Source: Patulibacter sp040675535 (GTDB lineage: Bacteria > Actinomycetota > Thermoleophilia > Solirubrobacterales > Solirubrobacteraceae). Taken from it: 64,000 nucleotides of DNA. Numbering within the stretch: position 1 is the first letter of the stretch; each line of letters begins with the position of its first letter. This document shows positions 36,001 to 43,641 of this stretch, piece after piece. The notes below the pieces were generated by a model that saw only the letters and a list, made by a program, of their open reading frames with translations, did not search any database and had not been told where the DNA came from. The DNA lies in contig NZ_JBFAPC010000004.1 in the NCBI RefSeq assembly GCF_040675535.1, positions 17,092 through 81,091 on the forward strand. Direction: 5' to 3'. The position numbers and the translations under genes were made by a program.

Positions 36001-37829
36001 GTCCGCGTGCAGGTGACGTCACCACCGGCGACGCCGCAGGACCAGCCGGTCCCGGCCGCCGAGACGGCGGTCAGGCCGGCGGGCAGCGGGTCCTTGACGG
36101 TCACGGTGCCCTGGGTCTTCGCGGCGCCGATGTTGCGGACGTCGATCGTGTAGGTCCCCGGGGTCCCGCGGACGAGCGTGCCGGAGGCCTTCTTGACGAT
36201 CGTCAGGTCCGGTGAGCGGACGGTCGCGTTGGCCGTCGACTCGGCGGTCAGCGGGGTGCCGAGGCTGGCGGAGTTGAAGCTCGACGTTGCGGTGTTCGCG
36301 ACGATCGTGCCAGAGGGGATCGCCGGCGTGGAGCCGACCTTGACCTGGAAGCGGACCGTGTAGGTGCCGCTGCCGGCGGGGATGGTGCCGCCGGCGCTCG
36401 CCGTCGCTCCGGTGCCCAGGCGGGTGACGATGCGGCCGTTGGTCGCGTCGTACTCGCCCGTGTCGTTGCCGCTGGTGTCCGAGATCGCGGTGGCCGTGCT
36501 GCCCGGGTTCGTCACCGTGATGCTGCCGGGGACGTAGGTCGTGTTGGCGGGGATCGGGTCGCGCAGGACGTCGTTCGTCGCGCCGTCCTGGCCGGTGTTC
36601 TTCGTCGTGATCGCGTACTCGAGGACGTCGCCCTGCTCGACGAGACCGCCGTTGACGTCGGTCACCGTCTTGGTCTGCTCGATCTTCGGCGCGTAGAGCT
36701 CGGTCGCGAGCGTGACGACGCCCGGGGCGTAGACGTCGCCGGACGACGTGAGGCCGATCGTGGCGCTCGTGTCGCTGTTGCCGAGGAACGGCTTGCCGAC
36801 CGACAACATCGACTGCTCGATGCCGAGCTGGTTGGGGTGGTTCGGGTCCGTCGCGGTGCGGCGGACGCCGTCGCGGCTGCTGCGCGAGTTGAAGAAGTTC
36901 GTGGCGGGGTGCTGGGCGTCGCTCAGCGTGCGGCCGTTGAGCGACGCGCTGTCGCCGACGATGCCGCCGTCGCCCTCGTAGGTGACGAAGCCGATCGTCG
37001 AGTTGACGTCGCCGGCCGGCGGGGTCGTGAACCCAGACACGGCGATGGAGCCGCTCGCGCCGGAGCCGATCGACTTGATGCCGTCGAAGACCGAGAGGTT
37101 GCGGGCGGGCTGGGCCGTGTCTCGGTAGGCGATCACCAGCGACCAGCCGGCGAGCGTGTCGGCGCCGGTCGAGGCCTGGACGTCGGCGACGGTGTACTGG
37201 CCGGCGCCGGCCGCCTTGACCTGCGCGGTGACGTCGTCGAAGCCCTGGTAGATGCCGCCCGTGCCGTCGTCGAGCGTGTCGGCCGTCAAGGACGTGTAGG
37301 CCGTGGCGCCCGGGACCTTGAACTTCACCTTGTTGCGCGCGTTCACCTCCTTGGCTGCCGCGCCGCCGGAGCCGGCCGCGGTGCGTGCGCCCCAGTACAG
37401 GCCGGCGAAGAGGACGGTGCTGCCCGTGGGCAGGCTGACCGTCGCGCGGCTGGAGTCGAACGTCGAGGAGTCCCCGTCGACGTCGACGTACTGCATGTTG
37501 TACGCGTTGTTCTGCGACGTCGAGTCGGCCGTCGTCGTGACGCCGGCCTGCTGCGCGGCGGCACACCCCGACGCCGCGGCGGGGCAGGTCATCAGCGTGT
37601 TGCCGAAGATGTCGATGTCACCGGTGTCGTTGGCCACGAACCGGGCCGCGAAGTTGCGGTCGGCGGCGTCGGCAGACGGCGCCGCGGCCGCCAGCGCCAC
37701 CAGCACGAACGCGGCCAGGAACGCCAGCCACGCGACGCGTGTGCGGCGCGCGGACGATGCCGCGAGGGCCGTCGCGTACGCGTCGGGTCGTGAACGGCGC
37801 AGGGGTCCGGCTGGTGACGGAGACGTCAT
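33018..37829 (-). CDS. large secreted DUF11-repeat surface protein
   Basis: About 1603 residues. An arginine-rich n-region and a hydrophobic segment (WLAFLAAFVLVALAAAA) ending PSADA predict export. After an N-terminal region rich in Ala, Gly and Thr come about six DUF11-type Ig-like repeats, each of about 110-130 residues, with cores such as GDVLEYAITTKNTG, LTIVKKASG and DTLPAGVTFVSV. A cysteine-containing beta-rich module follows, then a Pro/Thr linker and a terminal Ala/Val-rich beta-sandwich. There is no LPXTG motif or C-terminal membrane anchor. I start at the ATG at 37829; no ribosome binding site is obvious. Likely role: envelope or adhesive structure. It interrupts rplL-rpoB. Confidence 0.85.
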   Translation of the reverse strand: MTSPSPAGPLRRSRPDAYATALAASSARRTRVAWLAFLAAFVLVALAAAAPSADAADRNFAARFVANDTGDIDIFGNTLMTCPAAASGCAAAQQAGVTTTADSTSQNNAYNMQYVDVDGDSSTFDSSRATVSLPTGSTVLFAGLYWGARTAAGSGGAAAKEVNARNKVKFKVPGATAYTSLTADTLDDGTGGIYQGFDDVTAQVKAAGAGQYTVADVQASTGADTLAGWSLVIAYRDTAQPARNLSVFDGIKSIGSGASGSIAVSGFTTPPAGDVNSTIGFVTYEGDGGIVGDSASLNGRTLSDAQHPATNFFNSRSSRDGVRRTATDPNHPNQLGIEQSMLSVGKPFLGNSDTSATIGLTSSGDVYAPGVVTLATELYAPKIEQTKTVTDVNGGLVEQGDVLEYAITTKNTGQDGATNDVLRDPIPANTTYVPGSITVTNPGSTATAISDTSGNDTGEYDATNGRIVTRLGTGATASAGGTIPAGSGTYTVRFQVKVGSTPAIPSGTIVANTATSSFNSASLGTPLTAESTANATVRSPDLTIVKKASGTLVRGTPGTYTIDVRNIGAAKTQGTVTVKDPLPAGLTAVSAAGTGWSCGVAGGDVTCTRTDALAPAAAYPTITVGVNVTDDVPASVANSATVSGGGDANTTNNSSTDTSIPASVSDLSIVKTVDASPVAVGGDVRFTLKVTNGGPSRSTGATVTDALPTGLAFVSSPDAACAVPSGSTIVTCTVGALNSGASVSYTVVARPVVGTAGSTIRNIARVVAAGGDPNTTNDVSSVDVAIKPVDLAVTNTIQGAPDTLDAGGIYTWLVDVENLGGSPATGSVVTFPVPAGTSVAPTGLDPRCTVVTGVASSVVTCALDTVAPGASAAQLQIPLVVAPGGGAPASVQTVATVKSLEPDAVTSNNTAATNSPVKSAVDLGVTLASNPTSTSAGDTLTLTATVKNAGPATPVDPTVTISIPNGTTFVSAPDGCTPNLAAGTVTCTLSPSDLGPGGTVTKAIVVEVGPTPPDTIDSTATVKTASNDTDPSNDKATLSVPVVKVAGLSITKTASTGQAKPGETVTYALRAANTGVSAAAAQGVVVTDTLPAGVTFVSVDDPACTYAAPSRTVSCDFGTIGAGATRSANVAVTVDPLAGAFDSHAIDQIDVVKVESDLTVQGARTGAATAECAPGFFATDGSVRIDGIDDASATLAGIEVLQSAASADGHAWDGRLENTTAKQVHAKVEVVCLSSQTTSAQHHPLLVSDQQTATRSWNGGSHDVVLTCGTGRVAVAPSFSFSNGSGVVRTSQREGTTGWRFTVDVPESADAILGIRCLSTTTGLVNGHVHDLLLSEMSTVTVTVPAGGTANAPKLTCPNDGKGIVASTDMDPGLLSLGNDPQPVSRVFGFYNPTDEPLTARISLLCIDTHTSGELGVQAVANTASVTTGTADATTTDDSATATFVATPAAGDTGIDTTPVTPAPVTSTPSPRPVAPAVVAPATTAQAPVAAVAKAVVLSSALRVTGTTSRATVAVAVRCSSACAGTAKLVALARVKGSTTLRKGSVLAATSLRLVAGKQGTLRLVAKGKAAKALRLGRVTKASLVITTGKGTQVVRTVRVSAR

Positions 37830-38160
37830 GGAGGCCACGCTAGGTCTGCGAGGTATCGGCGCCGTATCGAACGCAGGCGCCGACGGTGTCGGAAGGGGTC
37901 GCGCGGCGGGCCGGGGACGGAGCACGCGGGGCGACGGCGGCGGACGGTACCCGGGAGGTGGACGGACGGCGACCCATCTGGCCGGACGTCCCGTCCAGGG
38001 CTGCCTCGGCGCGGCCGGCGCGCGCGAGGCGGGGTGGCGGGCGTCGGGCGGGGCGGCGCCCGGGAACGAGAACGGGCCGCTCGATGAGCGGCCCGTGGTC
38101 GTCCGGCGCGGCGGCGATGCCGCCGCGCCGATGGTGCGCAGCCTCGAGGGCTGCGCGGTG
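37830..38160 (-). other. rplL-DUF11 intergenic region
   Basis: This 331-base interval contains three tandem hairpins after rplL (38072-38156) and the upstream region of the DUF11 gene. Promoter signals are weak: only GATACC-like sequences near 37850-37870 on the minus strand. No gene is supportable. Confidence 0.4.
38072..38156 (-). terminator. three tandem hairpins after rplL
   Basis: Hairpins are at 38072-38096 (ACGGGCCGCTC, 11 bp, loop GAT), 38105-38129 (GGCGCGGCGGC, 11 bp, loop GAT) and 38136-38156 (GCGCAGC, 7 bp, with an inner CTCGAG). On the minus strand the last one transcribed is followed by TCTCGTTCCC. They form a strong transcription barrier between rplJ-rplL and the inserted DUF11 gene. 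Confidence 0.7.
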
Positions 38161-38532
38161 CTACTTGAGGGTGACGGTCGCGCCGGCCTCTTCGAGCTCG
38201 GCCTTCAGCTTCTCGGCCTCGTCCTTGTCCAGGCCCTCCTTGACGGCGCCCGGGGCCTCGTCGACGACGGCCTTGGCCTCCTTGAGACCCAGGCCCGTGG
38301 CGGCGCGGACGACCTTGATGACGCCGATCTTCTTGTCGCCGGCGGCCTCGAGGATGACGTCGAACGCCGTCTGCTCCTCGGCGGCCGGGGCGGCCTCGCC
38401 ACCGGCGGGGGCGGCGGCGGCGACGGCCGTCGCCGAGACGCCGAACTCCTCTTCGAGCGCCTTGATGCGCTCGGCCAGCTCCAGCACCGTGATGCTCTTG
38501 AGCTCTTCGATCCAGTCCTGCGTGGTAGCCAT
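38161..38532 (-). CDS. rplL: 50S ribosomal protein L7/L12
   Basis: This multi-copy stalk protein recruits IF2, EF-Tu and EF-G. The 123 residues have the N-terminal dimerisation domain (WIEELKSITVLELAERIKAL), an Ala-rich hinge at about 40-52 and a C-terminal domain with GVIKVVRAATGLGLKEAKAV. The ending EEAGATVTLK is canonical. It is 53 bases after rplJ. Confidence 0.98.
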   Translation of the reverse strand: MATTQDWIEELKSITVLELAERIKALEEEFGVSATAVAAAAPAGGEAAPAAEEQTAFDVILEAAGDKKIGVIKVVRAATGLGLKEAKAVVDEAPGAVKEGLDKDEAEKLKAELEEAGATVTLK

Positions 38533-38585
38533 GTTGGTTCTCCTGTGTGCGATTCGGGTGGGTCTGGCGGGTTGCTGCGGCGTGG

Positions 38586-39293
38586 TTACGCCGACGCACC
38601 CGACTCGTCTGCGGCCGGGTCAGCGGCCGCGTCGTTCTCGGCGTCGGGGGCGGAGCCCTCGGCGTCGTCCTGCGCCTCGGCCGAAGCCGGGGCCTCCTCG
38701 GCCGGAGCGGAGGTCGCGGCGGGCGCATCGGAGGACTTGGAGTCCCCCCCGCCCGATGCGATCTCGCCCGACTCCTTCTTCGCCTGGACCTCGCCCAGGG
38801 CGATCGCGAGACCGCCCAGCAGGCCGCCGAGGCTCCGGGCGAGGCCCGTGATCGGCGACGCGACGAGACCGACGAGCTGGCCGTACAGGGCCTGGCGCGA
38901 CGGAAGCTTGGCGATGGCCGCGATCTCGTCCGGCGCGAGCTGCTTGCCGTCCAGGACCCCGCCCTTGAACGCCGGCAGATCGCCGTTGTCCTTCGCGAAG
39001 GTGGTGATGGCCTTGGCGGCCGCGGCGACGTCGCCCTTGACGTACGTCAGGGCGGTCGGACCGGCGAGGAAGTCGCGAAGCGGCTCGGCGGACTCGCCGA
39101 CCTCGGCGATCGCGCGACCCGTCAGCGTGTTCTTCGCGATGACGAGCGTGGCGTCCGCCTCGCGCAGCTTGCCGCGGAGTTCCGACGACTGCGTGACGGT
39201 GAGGCCACGGTAATCGACGACGAGGACCGCTTCGGACTCGTTGATGTTCTCGACGATCTCTGCGATCGCCGCTGTCTTCTGTTCCCGGTTCAT
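38586..39293 (-). CDS. rplJ: 50S ribosomal protein L10 with acidic C-terminal tail
   Basis: L10 anchors the L7/L12 stalk. The core (residues 1-170) has MNREQKTAAIAEIVENINES, VVDYRGLTVTQSSELR and KNTLTGRAIAEVG. The last about 65 residues are an Ala/Glu/Asp/Ser-rich tail not found in most L10 (typical length 165-175, here 235). It lies 83 bases after rplA, with a hairpin in the gap. Confidence 0.96.
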   Translation of the reverse strand: MNREQKTAAIAEIVENINESEAVLVVDYRGLTVTQSSELRGKLREADATLVIAKNTLTGRAIAEVGESAEPLRDFLAGPTALTYVKGDVAAAAKAITTFAKDNGDLPAFKGGVLDGKQLAPDEIAAIAKLPSRQALYGQLVGLVASPITGLARSLGGLLGGLAIALGEVQAKKESGEIASGGGDSKSSDAPAATSAPAEEAPASAEAQDDAEGSAPDAENDAAADPAADESGASA

Positions 39294-39315
39294 GAGCCTC
39301 CTGTCCCGGACTTCC

Positions 39316-39333
39316 GGCCGTCAGGTGACGGCC
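39316..39333 (-). promoter_or_regulatory. hairpin in the rplA-rplJ gap
   Basis: A perfect 8-bp repeat (GGCCGTCA with a 2-base loop as drawn) lies 22 bases before the rplJ ATG. In many bacteria an L10-binding leader occupies this place and controls rplJ-rplL. The gap of 83 bases is short for a full L10 leader, so the role is uncertain. Confidence 0.4.
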
Positions 39334-39376
39334 AGCCGAGGGTCTTCGGGGGCGGCGAGGGTGGTGTTGGGGTTGC

Positions 39377-40102
39377 CTAGGCGGCGACCGCGACACCCTC
39401 CTCGACGCTGACACGTGCGCTGGCCTGGTCGATCTTCACGCCCGGGCCCATGGTCGAAGCCACGGTCACGGTGCGGATGTAGCGACCCTTGGCGGCCGAC
39501 GGCTTGGCACGGTTGATCTCGTCCAGGACCGCGACGAGGTTCTCCGTCAGCTGCTCGACGGGGAAGGACGTCTTGCCGATCGTGAGGTGCACGATCGCGG
39601 TGCGGTCCGTGCGGTACTCGACCTTGCCGGCCTTGGACTCCGAGACGGCCTTGGCGACGTCCATCGTCACCGTGCCGACCTTCGGGTTCGGCATCTTGCC
39701 CTGCGGGCCGAGGACCCGGCCGAGACGACCGACGAGCGGCATCTGGTCGGGGGTGGCGACGACGACGTCGAAGTCGGAGAAGCCCTCCTCGATGCGCTTG
39801 GCGAGGTCGTCGGTCCCGACGAAGTCGGCACCGGCGGCCTCGGCCTCGGCGGCCTTCGGGCCGGCGGCGAACACCGCGACGGTGACGGACTTGCCGAGGC
39901 CGTTGGGGAGCGCGATCGTCCCGCGGAGCTGCTCGTCCGCGTGGCGGACGTTCAGGCCGGTGCGGATGTGGACCTCGACGGACTCGTCGAAGGACGCGCG
40001 GGAGACCTGCTTGACCAGGGCGAGCGCGTCGGTGACGTCGTACTCCTTGGTGCGGTCGACCTTCGCGCGGGCCGCCACGAACTTCCTGCCGTGCTTGCTC
40101 AT
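39377..40102 (-). CDS. rplA: 50S ribosomal protein L1
   Basis: This L1-stalk protein helps E-site tRNA exit and often represses rplK-rplA. The 241 residues include DESVEVHIRTGLNV, VLGPQGKMPNPKVGTVTMD and VRTVTVASTMGPGVKID-like segments. The ATG overlaps the last base of the rplK stop. Confidence 0.98.
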   Translation of the reverse strand: MSKHGRKFVAARAKVDRTKEYDVTDALALVKQVSRASFDESVEVHIRTGLNVRHADEQLRGTIALPNGLGKSVTVAVFAAGPKAAEAEAAGADFVGTDDLAKRIEEGFSDFDVVVATPDQMPLVGRLGRVLGPQGKMPNPKVGTVTMDVAKAVSESKAGKVEYRTDRTAIVHLTIGKTSFPVEQLTENLVAVLDEINRAKPSAAKGRYIRTVTVASTMGPGVKIDQASARVSVEEGVAVAA

Positions 40103-40527
40103 CAGGCCTCTACCTCCACGCCCATCGAGCGGGCGGTGCCGGCGATGATCTTCTTCGCGGCGTCGATGTCGTTGGCGTTCAGGTCGGAGAGCTTCTTCTC
40201 CGCGATCGCCGTGAGCTGATCGGCCGTGAGCTTGCCCACCTTGGTGATGTGCGGCTCGCCGGAACCCTTCTGCAGGTTGATGGCCTGCTTGATCAGGATG
40301 GCCGCCGGCGGGTTCTTCGTGACGAAGGTGAACGAGCGATCCTCGTACACCGTGATCACGACAGGGATGATCGTGCCGGCGTCCTGCTGCGTAGCGGCGT
40401 TGAACGCCTTGCAGAACTCCATGATGTTCAGGCCGTGCTGACCAAGCGCGGGACCGACGGGCGGGGCCGGGGAGGCCTGGCCGCCTACGGCCTGCAGCTT
40501 GATCTGGGTGAGAACTTTCTTCGCCAT
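40102..40527 (-). CDS. rplK: 50S ribosomal protein L11
   Basis: L11 forms the GTPase-associated centre with the 23S rRNA thiostrepton loop. The 141 residues start KVLTQIKLQAVGGQASPAPP and continue with PALGQHGLNIMEFCKAFNA. The C-terminal rRNA-binding region (KLSDLNANDIDAAKKIIAGT) is complete. It lies one base after nusG. Confidence 0.98.
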   Translation of the reverse strand: MAKKVLTQIKLQAVGGQASPAPPVGPALGQHGLNIMEFCKAFNAATQQDAGTIIPVVITVYEDRSFTFVTKNPPAAILIKQAINLQKGSGEPHITKVGKLTADQLTAIAEKKLSDLNANDIDAAKKIIAGTARSMGVEVEA

Positions 40528-40528
40528 C

Positions 40529-41053
40529 TCAGATCTTCTTCACTTGATCGAAGCCCACCTCGACCGGGGTCTCCCGGCCGAAGATGGACACAAGAACCTT
40601 GAGCTTGCCGGCGTCCGGGGAGACCTCTGCGATCTCCCCCGAGAAGTCGGAAAGCGGGCCGGCGACGACCTTGACGGATTCGCCGACGGTGAACTGTGCG
40701 CGCGCCTGAGCCTTGGTGGGCTGCTGCGAGCGCTTCAGGAGGCGGTCGATCTCCTCCTGGGTCAGCGGGATCGGCTCGTCGCCGGCTCCCACGAACCCGG
40801 TGACGCCGGGGGTGCCCTTGACGAGCTGCCAGGAATCGTCCGTGAGATCCATCTGGACCAGCACGTAGCCCGGCATCGTCCGCTTCTCGGACGTGACCTT
40901 CACGTTGTCCTTGACCTCCGTCACCGACTCGGTCGGGACGACGATCTGGCGCACGGCACGCCGCTGCCCGAGCGTGATCAGACGATGCTCGAGCTTCTGC
41001 TTCACCTTGGCTTCGTGCCCGGAGAAGGTGTTGACGACGTACCAGCGATACAT
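40529..41053 (-). CDS. nusG: transcription termination/antitermination factor NusG
   Basis: NusG modulates polymerase pausing and links it to ribosomes or Rho. I use the ATG at 41053, giving MYRWYVVNTFSGHEAKVKQ and 174 residues; a longer frame to 41125 has no similarity. The NGN domain includes KRTMPGYVLVQMDLTDDSW, and the KOW domain has FTVGESVKVVAGPLSDFSGE. It follows secE by 25 bases. Confidence 0.97.
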   Translation of the reverse strand: MYRWYVVNTFSGHEAKVKQKLEHRLITLGQRRAVRQIVVPTESVTEVKDNVKVTSEKRTMPGYVLVQMDLTDDSWQLVKGTPGVTGFVGAGDEPIPLTQEEIDRLLKRSQQPTKAQARAQFTVGESVKVVAGPLSDFSGEIAEVSPDAGKLKVLVSIFGRETPVEVGFDQVKKI

Positions 41054-41078
41054 GAGAGGGGTGCGGTGCGGTTGACGG

Positions 41079-41378
41079 CTAGATGACGAGATCGACGAGC
41101 GCGGACGCGGCGGCGTCCACACCACCGAGGAACGCCCCGGCGAGCGCCACGAACACGATCACGACGCCGGTGCCCTGGGCGACCTGCGTGCGGTCCGGCC
41201 AGCGGACGCGCTGCAGCTCGGCCCAGGAGGCCTTGAGGAACCCGGGGAAGCGTCGGAGGCCGCCGGATGTCCGGACGACCTGCTGCTCCTCGGAGTCGGG
41301 CGTACCGCCGACCGCTCCTGCCCCCGCGGGGGAGGTGGTCAAGCGCGGGCGCTCGTCGTTGTGGTCCTCAGCTGCCAT
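41079..41378 (-). CDS. secE: preprotein translocase subunit SecE
   Basis: A 99-residue single-membrane-helix subunit. An acidic and Pro/Gly-rich N-terminus (about 40 residues) precedes the amphipathic helix RFPGFLKASWAELQRVRWPD and the transmembrane segment GTGVVIVFVALAGAFLGGVD. The secE-nusG order is conserved. Confidence 0.95.
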   Translation of the reverse strand: MAAEDHNDERPRLTTSPAGAGAVGGTPDSEEQQVVRTSGGLRRFPGFLKASWAELQRVRWPDRTQVAQGTGVVIVFVALAGAFLGGVDAAASALVDLVI

Positions 41379-41414
41379 GGGGCGTGTCTCGTGCGAATCG
41401 AGCGGTCAATCCGC

Positions 41415-41579
41415 CTACCGCGTCTCCTTGTGGGAGGTGTGGGTCCGGCACCACTTGCAGTACTTGCTAATGGTCAGCCGGTCGGGCGTGTTGCGCTTGT
41501 TCTTCTTGGTCTGGTAGTTCCGTCGCTTGCACGTCTCGCAGGCGAGAGTGGCTGCGACGCGAACATCTCCGCGGGCCAT
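41415..41579 (-). CDS. rpmG: 50S ribosomal protein L33, zinc type
   Basis: A 54-residue protein below many gene-calling cutoffs. It begins MARGDVRVAATLACETCKRR, with cysteine pairs at 14/17 and 41/44 (CETC and CKWC), the zinc-ribbon form. YQTKKNKRNTPDRLTISKYC and the final HTSHKETR are typical L33. It opens the rpmG-secE-nusG string, 36 bases before secE. Confidence 0.96.
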   Translation of the reverse strand: MARGDVRVAATLACETCKRRNYQTKKNKRNTPDRLTISKYCKWCRTHTSHKETR

Positions 41580-41673
41580 GTGGGCTCCCGTACGCGATGC
41601 GAGTCGAAGGCTTCCGGACTCCCGCTTGGGCGCCCGGACGAAACGGACCTACGCGAGGCAGGTCCGGCGGGGG

Positions 41674-41679
41674 AGAATA
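41674..41679 (-). promoter_or_regulatory. candidate -10 promoter of rpmG-secE-nusG
   Basis: On the minus strand the site is GTTCGCTATTCTCC, with TATTCT about 95 bases before the rpmG ATG. It lacks the TG of the other sites but keeps the GCTA context. No -35 is clear. Confidence 0.45.
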
Positions 41680-41743
41680 GCGAACGACGCCCGCTGCCGC
41701 CCCGCGCCCCCGGCGGGCCGCTCCGGGAGGCCCTCGCGCGCGA

Positions 41744-41764
41744 CGCCGGGGACGGTCCCCGGCG
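41744..41764 (-). terminator. hairpin after the transglutaminase gene
   Basis: An 8-bp perfect repeat (CGCCGGGG, loop ACGGT) begins 12 bases after the stop of the transglutaminase-like gene. It separates that operon from rpmG. Confidence 0.55.
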
Positions 41765-41775
41765 CGCGCCCCGCC

Positions 41776-42651
41776 CTACGCCCGCGGACTCGCCGCGGGG
41801 TCCAGGCGGGTCATCGTGACCTTGACGCCCGGCTCGGCCATCGCCTGGCCGCGGTAGACGCCGCGCACCGGCGGGACGTCCTGGTAGAAGCGGCCGTGGC
41901 CGATCTTCACGTGCGTCGCGCCCGCGAGCACGCCGTTGGTCGGGTCCGCGCCGACCCACACGGGCTCGTCGCGGCCGCCGACGCCGGGCAGCAGTGCCTC
42001 GACCCAGGCGTGGGTGGCGACCTCCATCGAGTCGTCGCCGCCCTCCGGGTCCGCGGCCCACAGGTAGCCCGACACGTAGCGCGCCGCGATCCCGTGGGCG
42101 CGCAGGAGCACGGTGCCGAGGTGGGCGAAGTCCTGGCAGACGCCGCCGCCCTGGTCCAGGAGGTCGTCGATCGTCGAGCCGACGAAGGTCGTCTCGGTGT
42201 CGTAGACGAAGCGGTCGCGCAGGAGCTCGCTGAGCAGGCGCAGGGTCGCCAGGGGCGAGGTCGCCCGCGTCATCTCGACGAGGTCCGTGGTGCGCTCCGG
42301 CCGGGGCTCCTGACCGGTGGGCAGCAGGAACTCGCCGGCGGCCGTCTCGTAGGCGGTGGTGCGCAGCGCGTCCCAGCCGGCCTCCGGCGGCTCGTCGGGG
42401 TCGGTCGTCGTGACCCGCGCCCGGACCTCGATGGAGAGGTGGTCGTGGGGCCGGTCGATGCCGAACTCGACGACCTCCGCCCCGAAGTAGTCCACGTAGC
42501 GGTGCAGGCGCGTCTCGGGGTCCGTCCGGACGTGGAACTCGTCGCAGCGCTGGGTCGGCGTGGTCGCCGGGCGCGCGCGGATGGCGTTGAGGTTGTCGAT
42601 CACCTCCCCGTCGTAGCGGTACTCGGTGACGTAGTCGATGCCGAAGTGCAC
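41776..42651 (-). CDS. transglutaminase-like cysteine protease family protein
   Basis: A 291-residue protein. The N-terminal beta domain (residues 1-about 110) has the family start MHFGIDYVTEYRYDG. The papain-like core carries Cys172 (GGGVCQDFAH), His214 (VATHAWVEA) and Asp236 (VGADPTNG). This group is usually thought to act as peptidases or amide-bond enzymes rather than true transglutaminases. It starts at a GTG with GGAG upstream, 27 bases after the alpha-E gene. It completes an ATP-grasp/alpha-E/transglutaminase operon. Confidence 0.9.
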   Translation of the reverse strand: MHFGIDYVTEYRYDGEVIDNLNAIRARPATTPTQRCDEFHVRTDPETRLHRYVDYFGAEVVEFGIDRPHDHLSIEVRARVTTTDPDEPPEAGWDALRTTAYETAAGEFLLPTGQEPRPERTTDLVEMTRATSPLATLRLLSELLRDRFVYDTETTFVGSTIDDLLDQGGGVCQDFAHLGTVLLRAHGIAARYVSGYLWAADPEGGDDSMEVATHAWVEALLPGVGGRDEPVWVGADPTNGVLAGATHVKIGHGRFYQDVPPVRGVYRGQAMAEPGVKVTMTRLDPAASPRA

Positions 42652-42678
42652 GGTCTGTGGTTCTCCGTCGTCGATCGC

Positions 42679-43641
42679 CTAGGCGACGCTGAAGGCGGTG
42701 GGTCGGAGGGCTCCGGCGAAGTAGCGCTCGGAGATGTCGCGGTCGACGGCGTCGAGCTCGCCCTGGATGACGACCGACTGCTCCACGAGCACGTTGCGGT
42801 CGGCGAGGGCGAGGCTGCGCTTGTGGAAGTCGAGGTCCGCCGCGAGCCGCGAGAGCCGGAGGACCGGCGGGCTGTGGCGGGACGCGACGTCGGCCTGGTC
42901 CAGCGCCTCCAGGACGGAGGAGACGTGGGCTGCGACCGCGTTGGGGTAGTCCCGCTCGAACAGCAGGAAGCGCGCGACGTGCGGGGTGTCGGGCGGGCCG
43001 GCCGCGCCGCGGCGGAAGGCCTGCTCGCCGCCGACGGCGCGCAACAGGGCGTGGGCCTGGCCGTCGCTCTCGCCGTCGTCGCCGGTCCGGACGTCGCCGG
43101 CGGGCAGCACGACGCGCAGCATGCGCAGGAGGACGCTGGCGCCCTCGAGCCGCTCGCCGGCGGCGAGGAACGCGCTGGCCTCGTCGCGCAGCATCGTGCG
43201 GCCGACGAGGCCCCAGAAGAGCGTGCAGCGCTCGCGGACGGCCCGGAACGCGATCGACGGATCGTGCAGCAGCGCGTCGGGCGAGACCGCGAGCAGCTCG
43301 AGCGAGAGGGTGTTGATGGCCTCCCACATGTCCTGCGGGACGACGTCGCGCAGGTTGCGGGCGGCCTCGCGGGCCCGGCGGACGCAGGCGACGACCGAGG
43401 CGTCGGTCGTGGGCTCGAGCATCAGGCGCTGCAGCGCGTCGGCGGCCTGCACGCGGCGGCCGTCCCAGTCCGCGCCCATGATCGCCATCACGGGACCCCA
43501 GGAGAGGTTGACGCCGACGGGATCGTCCGGCCGGCCCTGGAGGTCGGCGGCGAAGACGCCCTCGAGCATGCGGGAGGTGTGCTCCGCGCGGGAGACGTAG
43601 CGGCCGAGCCAGTAGAGCTCGTGGCCGATGCGGGCGAGCAT
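42679..43641 (-). CDS. alpha-E domain protein
   Basis: A 320-residue all-helical protein of the alpha-E (DUF403) family. The start MLARIGHELYWLGRYVSRAE is highly typical, and PQDMWEAINTLSLELL lies mid-protein. Its biochemical function is not established. It is almost always encoded beside a circularly permuted ATP-grasp protein and a transglutaminase. I use the ATG at 43641, which overlaps the ATP-grasp stop by one base; a longer upstream frame is a shadow. Confidence 0.92.
   Translation of the reverse strand: MLARIGHELYWLGRYVSRAEHTSRMLEGVFAADLQGRPDDPVGVNLSWGPVMAIMGADWDGRRVQAADALQRLMLEPTTDASVVACVRRAREAARNLRDVVPQDMWEAINTLSLELLAVSPDALLHDPSIAFRAVRERCTLFWGLVGRTMLRDEASAFLAAGERLEGASVLLRMLRVVLPAGDVRTGDDGESDGQAHALLRAVGGEQAFRRGAAGPPDTPHVARFLLFERDYPNAVAAHVSSVLEALDQADVASRHSPPVLRLSRLAADLDFHKRSLALADRNVLVEQSVVIQGELDAVDRDISERYFAGALRPTAFSVA

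Noticed and set aside
32898..36215. Open plus-strand frame opposite the DUF11 protein
   Set aside because: Composition is Arg/Gly/Asp repeats without hydrophobic cores; the minus-strand protein has a signal peptide and recognisable repeats.
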